Below the pieces are notes generated by a model, which saw nothing but the letters and a program-made list of their open reading frames with translations, did not search any database and was not told the DNA's origin. A DNA stretch of 5,680 nt from Pseudomonadota bacterium (GTDB taxonomy: Bacteria; Pseudomonadota; Alphaproteobacteria; Sphingomonadales; Sphingomonadaceae), in the NCBI GenBank assembly GCA_023433445.1, contig JAEZCS010000203.1, positions 1 through 5,680 of the forward strand, read 5' to 3'. Below are positions 1 to 5,167 of the stretch, in pieces. The translations under genes were made by a program, and so were the position numbers. Each line of letters opens with the position of its first letter. The stretch's first letter is position 1.

Positions 1-251
1 ATGAGCTGCGCGAAGCCGCGCTGCAATATCAGGAAGGCAGCCGCCTGGCCTTCGCGCAGGACGTGGAGCTCTGGCAGAACAAGAAGGCCTGTTTGAACCC
101 GCTCGTGATCCCCAATGACGGCCCCTATGGCAAGGTCCGCACCTGGTACAAGCAGTTCTACAACCCCCGCGACAAGACACCCGACCTGCACAAGCGCACC
201 AACGGCCTGCATGTCACACTCGACAAGCGCAGCGAAACACAGGCGGCTTAA
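1..251 (+). CDS. Rieske non-heme iron oxygenase, KshA-like, C-terminal fragment (5' end outside window)
   Basis: This is the last 82 residues of a protein that enters from the left edge in frame 3 (first full codon at base 3) and stops with TAA at 249-251. The pattern QDVELWQNK, then NPL, then DG and R-x-WY-x-QFY (visible residues 19-53) follows the C-terminal part of KshA, the oxygenase component of 3-ketosteroid 9alpha-hydroxylase. In KshA the Asp of the QDVEIW motif is the third ligand of the mononuclear iron; here it is kept, encoded at 60-62. The Rieske 2Fe-2S cluster and the two iron-ligand histidines would lie upstream of the window. Such oxygenases are cytoplasmic, hydroxylate a ring substrate with O2, and need a separate ferredoxin reductase, which is not seen here. 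The tail after QFY differs from KshA, so the substrate may not be a 3-ketosteroid. It is the first visible gene of a four-gene operon. A start at GTG 63 would be internal and is not real. Confidence 0.85.
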   Translation, partial: ELREAALQYQEGSRLAFAQDVELWQNKKACLNPLVIPNDGPYGKVRTWYKQFYNPRDKTPDLHKRTNGLHVTLDKRSETQAA

Positions 252-263
252 GGAGAACAGAAA

Positions 264-1127
264 ATGGAGAGAAGTGAACGTCCGGTCGCGATCGTAACAG
301 GCGCCAGTCGGGGCGCGGGCCGCGGCATCGCCGCAGCACTGGGAGAGAAAGGCTATCGCGTCTACGTGACAGGCCGCTCGGTTCGCGAAGGCGATGCGGA
401 ACTGCCCGGCACAATAGGCGCCACCGCGGCCCAGGTGGACGCAGCAGGTGGCGAGGGCCGCGCGGTGCAGGTCGACCATGCCGATGACGGTGCAATCGCG
501 GCACTGTTCGAGCGCGTTCGGGACGAGAGCGGCCGCCTCGACATATTGGTCAATAATGTCGCCGCCTTGAACGACGATCTGGTGAAGCCCGGCCCGTTCT
601 GGGAAAAATCCACCGGGCTTGCCGACATTTTAAATGTCGGACTGCGGTCGCATTATCTGGCCAGCTGGCATGCTGCCCGCATGATGGTCCCGGCGAGTAA
701 TGGCCTTATCGCCTTCACCTCCTCCTTCGGGTCCGTATGCTACATGCACGGCGCAGCCTATGGTGCGCAGAAAGCCGGCGTGGACAAGTTCGCCGCCGAC
801 ATGGGCGTGGACTTCCGGGGCACCGGCGTAGCTGCCATCGCGCTCTGGATGGGGCCGCTGCTCACCGAGCGCAGCGCCCGCACGCTTTCCGAACATCCCG
901 AACAATATGAAAAATTCATGGCCGACGCGGAAACGCCTGAATTCAATGGCCGGGTAATCGCCGCCATCCATGATGATCCGAACCGCGAAGAGCTGAACGG
1001 CCAGACCTTGATCACCGCTGAAATCGCGCAGCGGTACGGCATTACCGAAGCGGGTGGCCGTACGCCGCCGTCCTACCGCGCAATGCTCGGCGAACCGCGC
1101 ATCCCGCACCCCGCCATCGTGGCATGA
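264..1127 (+). CDS. DHRS1-like short-chain dehydrogenase/reductase (SDR)
   Basis: A complete 287-residue SDR. The Rossmann nucleotide-binding motif TGASRGAG is at residues 12-19, the NNVA motif at 97-100, and the catalytic set is Asn124 (NVGLR), Ser153, Tyr166 and Lys170 (YGAQK). Arg16 in the glycine loop and Arg38 (TGR, end of strand 2) suggest NADP(H). The match to animal DHRS1 goes beyond the generic fold: the VYVTGR, FWE, NVGLRSHY and MVPA segments, the YM before the catalytic Tyr, and the C-terminal A-x-RYG all have DHRS1 counterparts. Human DHRS1 has been reported to reduce steroids and other carbonyls with NADPH; the same role here is inference. The usual PG motif after strand 6 (LWPG in DHRS1) is LWMG at 194-197. 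The start is ATG 264, preceded by AGGAG at 251-255 with an 8-base spacer, 12 bases after the oxygenase stop. Likely an alcohol/ketone step on the product of the upstream oxygenase. Confidence 0.9.
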   Translation: MERSERPVAIVTGASRGAGRGIAAALGEKGYRVYVTGRSVREGDAELPGTIGATAAQVDAAGGEGRAVQVDHADDGAIAALFERVRDESGRLDILVNNVAALNDDLVKPGPFWEKSTGLADILNVGLRSHYLASWHAARMMVPASNGLIAFTSSFGSVCYMHGAAYGAQKAGVDKFAADMGVDFRGTGVAAIALWMGPLLTERSARTLSEHPEQYEKFMADAETPEFNGRVIAAIHDDPNREELNGQTLITAEIAQRYGITEAGGRTPPSYRAMLGEPRIPHPAIVA

Positions 1128-1132
1128 AGGAG
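1127..1132 (+). promoter_or_regulatory. Shine-Dalgarno sequence that fixes the start of the second SDR
   Basis: AAGGAG lies 6 bases before ATG 1139 and overlaps the stop codon of the preceding gene (TGA 1125-1127). An in-frame ATG at 1124 overlaps that stop as ATGA but has no Shine-Dalgarno match upstream. The downstream ATG is therefore preferred, and the layout suggests translational coupling of the two SDR genes. Confidence 0.75.
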
Positions 1133-1138
1133 CAATCC

Positions 1139-1891
1139 ATGGACTTCGGGCGCCGATTTGAAGGCAAGTCGATCATCGTCACTGGCGCGGCGTCCGGTAT
1201 CGGACGCGCGACCGCGATCCGCCTCGCCGCAGAGGGCGGTCGGGTGCTGGCGGTCGACCTGGATGAAAAAGGCCTGGAAACGCTAAGGCAAGAACAGCCC
1301 GGCATTGCCGTCCGGGCGGGATCGGTGGCTGACGAAGCGACCGCCCGTTCGATCGTCGCGCAATGGGTGGAAGAAGCCGGGCAGCTCGACGCCCTTGTCA
1401 ACATGGCGGGCATCATCCGGTCGAGCCACGCTGCCACGACTGACTATGAAGCCTTCATGTCGATCATCGCGATCAACATGGGCAGCACATTCCTGATGTG
1501 CCGCGAAGCATTGCCGCATCTGGAAAAGACGAAGGGCAACATCGTCAACGCCGCCTCGACCTCCAGCCATTTCGGTCATCCGTTCCTGACCGGCTATGCC
1601 GCCAGCAAGGGGGCGGTCGCGGCCTATACCCAGAGCCTGGCTTGGGAATATGTGAAGCGCGGCGTGCGCGTGAATGCAGTCGCGCCCGGCGGGATTGAAA
1701 CGCCGCTCGCCAACAGCGTCCAGACCAGCATGGTGGAAGGAGCCGATTGGGAGTTGTATAATCATCTAAGCCCAATCAACGGGTTTGCGGCTCCCGACAA
1801 GATTGCGGGCGTCATCGCCATGCTGGCGAGCGAGGATGGAGGGCACATGAATGGGGCGATCGTGCGCGTTGATGGAGGCGTTCACGCCTGA
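1139..1891 (+). CDS. Classical SDR family oxidoreductase, probably NAD(H)-dependent
   Basis: A 250-residue classical SDR of normal family length. The nucleotide loop TGAASGIG is at residues 15-22. Asp40 at the end of strand 2 (AVD) favours NAD(H) over NADP(H). The NNAG motif appears as NMAG at 88-91. The catalytic tetrad is complete: Asn113, Ser140, Tyr153 and Lys157 (YAASK), followed by VNAVAPGGIETP around 178-189 and the C-terminal GAIVRVDGG. These features fit an oxidising alcohol or dihydrodiol-type dehydrogenase; the exact substrate is not readable. The gene follows the DHRS1-like SDR by 11 bases. The two SDRs differ in predicted cofactor preference, so they probably do different steps rather than duplicate one another. 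A five-residue longer form from ATG 1124 is possible but has no Shine-Dalgarno support. Confidence 0.9.
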   Translation: MDFGRRFEGKSIIVTGAASGIGRATAIRLAAEGGRVLAVDLDEKGLETLRQEQPGIAVRAGSVADEATARSIVAQWVEEAGQLDALVNMAGIIRSSHAATTDYEAFMSIIAINMGSTFLMCREALPHLEKTKGNIVNAASTSSHFGHPFLTGYAASKGAVAAYTQSLAWEYVKRGVRVNAVAPGGIETPLANSVQTSMVEGADWELYNHLSPINGFAAPDKIAGVIAMLASEDGGHMNGAIVRVDGGVHA

Positions 1892-1921
1892 TCGGTCGGG
1901 CGATGCAGGAGGGCGGCTATC

Positions 1922-2719
1922 ATGACTATCCCTCCTGGTGGCTTTTGTCTCGACCATCTTTCGCTCGTCAATCTTGACGCGCTGACCGTGATAGAGGCGG
2001 CGGCGAGCGCAGGCTTTACCGCCGTCAGCCTGTTCGTCACCCCGATCCCGATCAGCCCGACACCGGATCTGCTGGCGGACAAGGGCGCGCGCAGGGCAGT
2101 GATCGCCGCCTTGCGCGACACGGGGCTGCGTGCGGGCATCATCGAACCTTTCATGCTTGATGCGGAGCCCGACTGGGACTTGTTGGCAAGCAGCGCCGAA
2201 TTGACGGCGGAGTTGGGCGGCACCGTCAACATATTGGGACTTGATCCCGATCATGCGAGACTGCGGGAATCGCTCGCACGGATGGTGGAGATTTGCCGTC
2301 AGGCGGCTGTGCCTGCCATTATCGAACCCTATCCGCTCTCGTCGATCCGTTCGCCTTCACAAGCGCTGGAAATAGCGCATTCGCTGGGCGCGGAAGTAGG
2401 CCTGTGCATTGACACGCTTCACGTCATCCGCAGCGGCGGAAGCTGGGACGATGTCGCCTGTTTGCCCGCCGAGCGCATCCGCCACGTCCAACTGAACGAC
2501 GGTCCGATCGATCCGCCGCATGACCGCGTGAATGAGGCGGTGTTTGACCGCCTGCTGCCCGGTGAAGGTGAGTTCAATCTTGGCGCGCTGCTCGCTTTGC
2601 TGCCCGACCACGCCACCATAGCCGTGGAGTCGCCTTCCCGCGCCCTGGCCAAGGGTGACCCGCATGAGCGCGCGGTGAAGTTGATGGAAGCGATGACGGC
2701 TTTGTACGCGTCCGGCTGA
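1922..2719 (+). CDS. Sugar phosphate isomerase/epimerase-like TIM-barrel protein (xylose isomerase-like)
   Basis: A 265-residue protein with the pattern of the xylose isomerase-like TIM-barrel (AP endonuclease 2) superfamily. Probable metal ligands are Glu135 (IIEPY), Asp164 (CIDTLH), Gln190 in HVQLND, and Glu236 (VESPS). His167, three residues after Asp164, matches the conserved D-x-x-H of epimerases. PGEG at 213-216 is a usual substrate-side motif. Members include sugar epimerases, inosose dehydratase and 3-dehydroshikimate dehydratase; the Gln at the third ligand position is closer to QuiC-type dehydratases, as far as I recall, than to D-tagatose 3-epimerase, which uses His. So the reaction could be isomerisation, epimerisation or dehydration of a hydroxylated intermediate. 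It is predicted to be cytoplasmic, with no signal peptide. The start is ATG 1922, with AGGAGG at 1907-1912 and a 9-base spacer, 30 bases after the second SDR. It is the last gene of the plus-strand operon. Confidence 0.85.
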   Translation: MTIPPGGFCLDHLSLVNLDALTVIEAAASAGFTAVSLFVTPIPISPTPDLLADKGARRAVIAALRDTGLRAGIIEPFMLDAEPDWDLLASSAELTAELGGTVNILGLDPDHARLRESLARMVEICRQAAVPAIIEPYPLSSIRSPSQALEIAHSLGAEVGLCIDTLHVIRSGGSWDDVACLPAERIRHVQLNDGPIDPPHDRVNEAVFDRLLPGEGEFNLGALLALLPDHATIAVESPSRALAKGDPHERAVKLMEAMTALYASG

Positions 2720-2751
2720 GCAGTCACGGTTCCAACAGTGACTGCTCAGCC
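2714..2751 (+). terminator. 14-bp perfect hairpin at the end of the plus-strand operon, without a U-tract
   Basis: Bases 2714-2727 are exactly complementary to 2738-2751, with a 10-base loop. The left arm includes the TGA stop codon of the TIM-barrel gene (2717-2719). No run of T follows on either strand, so it is not a textbook intrinsic terminator. It may end transcription with help, or protect the 3' end of the mRNA. Its position between converging genes fits a transcript-end function. Confidence 0.6.
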
Positions 2752-2781
2752 CTAAGGCCCCGAATTGAGCGGCGCCAAAGC

Positions 2782-2808
2782 TCCCGGGTGAGGCGCGCCG
2801 CCCCGGGA
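2782..2808 (-). terminator. Weak candidate hairpin after the flavin oxidoreductase gene
   Basis: Bases 2782-2788 (TCCCGGG) pair with 2802-2808 (CCCGGGA), 7 bp, enclosing a loop that contains the palindrome GGCGCGCC (2792-2799). It begins 6 bases beyond the minus-strand stop codon at 2815-2817. Read on the minus strand it is followed only by a short TTT, so a terminator role is a guess. The rest of the convergent gap 2720-2814 shows no gene. Confidence 0.3.
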
Positions 2809-2814
2809 TAATCC

Positions 2815-3957
2815 TTACTCCGCAGCCAGCGTCGCTTGCTCGCGGAAATAGGGGATCACCTTCTCGCCAATATTGCGGATCGTCTCCATGATCACTTCAT
2901 GCGGGATGCCGCCCATCTGGAACATGAAGAGGATTTCGTCGGCCCCCGCATCTTGCAGGCGCTTAACCTGCCGGATGCAGTCTTCCGGCGTGCCATAGGC
3001 GTCATCGACCACTTCAAAGCTTTCGGTATGATGGCCGCCAATGGCGATCTTCTCTTCCGAAAGCCAGGCCACCGTCTCTTCCTTGTGGCGCTGCAGCGCG
3101 GCCAGGCTTTCACTGGCGTCGAGATCCTCAACGTCAGGGGCGGGGCCGCCCGAATACCAGTGACCGAGCGATTCAACGAAGAAACGCTGCCCGCGCAGGC
3201 CGACGCGGCGAGCCTTTTCGCGATCTTCCAGCACGACGGCCGGGCAGAGCGCGGCAAGATGCTGGGTGGGACGGTAGCCGACCTGGTCTTCAGCTTTCCG
3301 GTTGGCGAAAGCCTCGCGATAGACGGCGTTCTTTTTCGCGATGTCGTCGGGTCCGGCAAAGCCAAGAACCAGTGCACCGATGCCGCGCGAACCGGCAGTG
3401 ACCAATGTGTCGGCGCGGGTGCACGCCATGTAGATCGGCGGATGCGGATCCTGCATCGGGCTCGGGTGGATCGGACGGAAGGGGATCTTCACGAACTGGC
3501 CGTCATGCTCGATCTCGCCATGCTTCAGGATCTTGGGGATCAGATACATGGACTCGTCGATCATCGGCGGCAGGTCTTCGAGATTATAGCCGAAGGTGCC
3601 CGCTTCCTGCTGGGTCCCGCCCTTGCCCATGCCGAAATGGACGCGGCCGCCCGACAGGATGTCGAGCGTTGCGATCCGCTCTGCGACCTTCACCGGATGG
3701 TTCATGGCGGGCGGCAGGCAGACGACGCCATGGCCAATGCCGATGCGCGATGTGCGCCCGGCAAGATAGGCCAGGAAAGTTTCCGGCGCGGACATATGCG
3801 CATATTGGGTCAGCGCCGTATGTTCCACGGCCCAGATCGTGTCGAAGCCCATTTCCTCGGCGTAGATGGACTGTTCCACGATGTCGCGGAACACCTGCTG
3901 CTCATTCTGGCGCGATGTGTCCGCCATCTGCGCTTCGTAAATGATCGAAAACTTCAT
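2815..3957 (-). CDS. LLM class (luciferase-like) flavin-dependent oxidoreductase
   Basis: A 380-residue protein of the bacterial luciferase-like monooxygenase superfamily, a TIM barrel using reduced FMN (or F420 in some members). It begins MKFSIIYE, as related proteins do. Diagnostic stretches are WAVEH at 42-46, SAPE at 56-59, IGHGVVCLPP at 74-83, NHP at 86-88, AERIATLD at 92-99 followed by LSGGR at 101-105, and GKG at 111-113. HPPIYMACT (172-180) and FRxxxxxxG-type C-terminal elements complete the domain. Relatives include alkanal and limonene-type monooxygenases; a partner flavin reductase is expected but not in the window. ATG 3957 is chosen because GGAG at 3967-3964 sits 6 bases upstream; ATG 3960 is too close to it, and the longer form from GTG 3969 would place that Shine-Dalgarno inside the gene. 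It lies 75 bases after the regulator gene in the same direction. The substrate is unknown; monooxygenation of an alkane, aldehyde, ketone or terpenoid is possible. Confidence 0.88.
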   Translation of the reverse strand: MKFSIIYEAQMADTSRQNEQQVFRDIVEQSIYAEEMGFDTIWAVEHTALTQYAHMSAPETFLAYLAGRTSRIGIGHGVVCLPPAMNHPVKVAERIATLDILSGGRVHFGMGKGGTQQEAGTFGYNLEDLPPMIDESMYLIPKILKHGEIEHDGQFVKIPFRPIHPSPMQDPHPPIYMACTRADTLVTAGSRGIGALVLGFAGPDDIAKKNAVYREAFANRKAEDQVGYRPTQHLAALCPAVVLEDREKARRVGLRGQRFFVESLGHWYSGGPAPDVEDLDASESLAALQRHKEETVAWLSEEKIAIGGHHTESFEVVDDAYGTPEDCIRQVKRLQDAGADEILFMFQMGGIPHEVIMETIRNIGEKVIPYFREQATLAAE

Positions 3958-3963
3958 CATCTT

Positions 3964-3989
3964 CTCCACAAGATTTTCTTATCGTGGAG
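3964..3989 (-). promoter_or_regulatory. Hairpin that would sequester the Shine-Dalgarno of the flavin oxidoreductase gene
   Basis: On the minus-strand transcript, CUCCAC (3989-3984) pairs with GUGGAG (3969-3964). Above it AAGA (3980-3977) pairs with UCUU (3973-3970) around an AAA loop, with a 3-base GAU bulge on one side. GUGGAG contains the ribosome-binding site used for ATG 3957. A second hairpin, GAGGCA (4003-3998) with UGCCUC (3992-3987), shares three bases with the anti-Shine-Dalgarno arm, so the two cannot form together. This could be translational control, or the inverted repeat could be a protein operator. The structure is seen in the sequence; its function is inferred. Confidence 0.4.
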
Positions 3990-4032
3990 GCAGGCTATGC
4001 CTCGGCCTGCGCCGCTGCATCATCCAAATGGA

Positions 4033-5106
4033 TCAGATTTCGGGTTCGCTGCCGATGGTGCGCAGTAGGGTGATCAATTCGATCTGGCGATGCGTATTTG
4101 TCTTGGCGAAGATCGCGCGAAGATGGGACCGCGTGGTGTTGTAGGCAATGCCAAGAGCGTCCGCTGCGTCCGCCAGCGTCGCGCCCTGCGCCAGATGACG
4201 GGCCAGGCCCGCTTCCGCCCGCGTGAGATGGAAACGCTCGCGCCAAAGCTCTTCCGATGGACCTGACGGGCGGCTTGGGTCCGCGATGAACAACGCAAGC
4301 CACGCGCCATCTGCATAGGCGGAAGACGGCACCGCGCGCGCCCGCGCATGCAGTGGGTTTCCGCTTGCGTTGGCTATCTCGAACAGGATTTCCTCGCCCT
4401 GCGCCGGCGGAGAGGCGAGGATGCGGTTGATCGTTGCCGCGCTGGATCCCGCCCTGACCTCCAGCCGGCCATGCTGCTCCGCAACGATGCTGCCTTCGTC
4501 CAACATTTGCGCGGCGAGTGCATTGCGCCGCAGGATGCGGCCCTCCCGGTCGAGGATCAGCGTCGCGACCGCCAGACCAGCCATCGCGCTGCTGAAAAGC
4601 TGACTTTCCGCCTGAGTGATCGTCAGCCGTGCATGAAGATCGAGCGCAATGCGCAGATGCGGGATCAAGCGTTCCAGCAATGCGCGTTGAGCATCGCCAA
4701 ATTGCGTCTGACCATCTGCACGCGTCAGGCGCAGTCGCACGGCGACGTCGGGCGGACGGTGCAGGTCGACGCCCAGTATTTCGCTGCTGCGCGCCACGTC
4801 CAGCCAGTCGCGGAAACGTGCCGGGACATGATGCACGAAATCGCGAAAGGAAACGACCTGCCCCTCCGGCAGGCCGACAAAGGGGTCGGCCTGCGATATG
4901 CGCTGATATTCCTGTGTCCGTTCAGGATCCGCGCCTGGCGTGACATGGGCATCGATCCTCGCATGGCCCCGGCCGATCAGCAGCGTTGCGAAGGTCGTAT
5001 CGGTGATGGCCGCCAGTGCCCGCAGGAACTCCTCCCACGGTGGTGATCGCGTCAGCCCGCCGTAAAGCGTCTGCAGCAGGTCGGCAAAGGCGGTGTCATC
5101 ACTCAT
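4033..5106 (-). CDS. LuxR C-terminal (HTH) transcriptional regulator
   Basis: A 357-residue regulator. The C-terminal DNA-binding domain occupies about 291-348: LTRAEAGLARHLAQG, then the recognition region ALGIAYNTTRSHLRAIFAKT, ending in QIELITLL. This is a good fit to the LuxR/FixJ four-helix fold. The first 280 residues are a sensor region of unclear family: residues 1-160 include DPFVGLPEGQVV (74-85), a pattern of an alphaproteobacterial LuxR subgroup, and 165-280 could be a PAS-like domain (LILDREGRILRRN at 183-195). There is no response-regulator receiver domain and no convincing acyl-homoserine lactone pocket, so it is more likely a metabolite sensor than a quorum-sensing or two-component protein. 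Its place between a receptor gene and an oxidoreductase gene suggests local control. The start is ATG 5106; TGA at 5112-5110 in the same frame rules out anything longer. An AGGAGG sits 15 bases upstream, which is unusually far. It cannot be excluded that translation starts slightly inside. Confidence 0.87.
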   Translation of the reverse strand: MSDDTAFADLLQTLYGGLTRSPPWEEFLRALAAITDTTFATLLIGRGHARIDAHVTPGADPERTQEYQRISQADPFVGLPEGQVVSFRDFVHHVPARFRDWLDVARSSEILGVDLHRPPDVAVRLRLTRADGQTQFGDAQRALLERLIPHLRIALDLHARLTITQAESQLFSSAMAGLAVATLILDREGRILRRNALAAQMLDEGSIVAEQHGRLEVRAGSSAATINRILASPPAQGEEILFEIANASGNPLHARARAVPSSAYADGAWLALFIADPSRPSGPSEELWRERFHLTRAEAGLARHLAQGATLADAADALGIAYNTTRSHLRAIFAKTNTHRQIELITLLRTIGSEPEI

Positions 5107-5121
5107 ATTTCAGATCAGCCG

Positions 5122-5127
5122 CCTCCT
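5122..5127 (-). promoter_or_regulatory. Strong but distant Shine-Dalgarno of the LuxR-type regulator
   Basis: AGGAGG on the minus strand (5127-5122) is followed by a 15-base spacer before ATG 5106, where 5-10 is usual. It directly abuts the base of the hairpin at 5128-5156. The spacing, together with the adjacent hairpin, suggests weak or conditional translation of the regulator; that is inference. Confidence 0.5.
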
Positions 5128-5156
5128 GCCCCGGCGATGGCTGCCACCGCCGGGGC
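5128..5156 (-). terminator. GC-rich hairpin between the receptor and regulator genes
   Basis: GCCCCGGCG (5128-5136) pairs perfectly with CGCCGGGGC (5148-5156), 9 bp; after one mismatch a further 3 pairs (5138-5140 with 5144-5146) close a 3-base loop. It begins 11 bases past the receptor stop codon (5170-5168, TAA). No U-tract follows on the minus strand, so it may be a partial terminator or an mRNA-end stabiliser that lowers expression of the regulator relative to the receptor. Confidence 0.5.
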
Positions 5157-5167
5157 CGCATTCAGGC

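Noticed and set aside
630..1109. A 159-codon minus-strand open frame inside the DHRS1-like SDR gene
   Set aside because: The plus strand carries the complete SDR motif set. The antisense frame has no family resemblance and is a GC-driven shadow.
1124..1138. ATG 1124 as the start of the second SDR, overlapping the previous stop as ATGA
   Set aside because: No Shine-Dalgarno precedes it, while AAGGAG stands 6 bases before ATG 1139, giving a normal SDR N-terminus.
2792..2799. The palindrome GGCGCGCC and the nearby GGCGCC (2771-2776) as an operator or recombination site
   Set aside because: Short GC palindromes are common by chance in this base composition, and nothing around them suggests a binding site or an attachment site.
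3958..3969. GTG 3969 or ATG 3960 as the start of the flavin oxidoreductase
   Set aside because: The GGAG at 3967-3964 would lie inside or too near these starts; it is correctly spaced for ATG 3957, and relatives begin with a similar MKF sequence.
2836..4068. A 410-codon open frame on the plus strand, running antisense through nearly the whole flavin oxidoreductase gene
   Set aside because: Its product resembles no family I know, and it overlaps a gene with many conserved motifs on the other strand. Long antisense frames are expected in GC-rich genes.
4348..5046. A 232-codon plus-strand open frame antisense to the LuxR-type regulator
   Set aside because: The opposite strand has a clear LuxR-type DNA-binding domain in frame; this frame shows no recognisable domain and no convincing ribosome-binding site.
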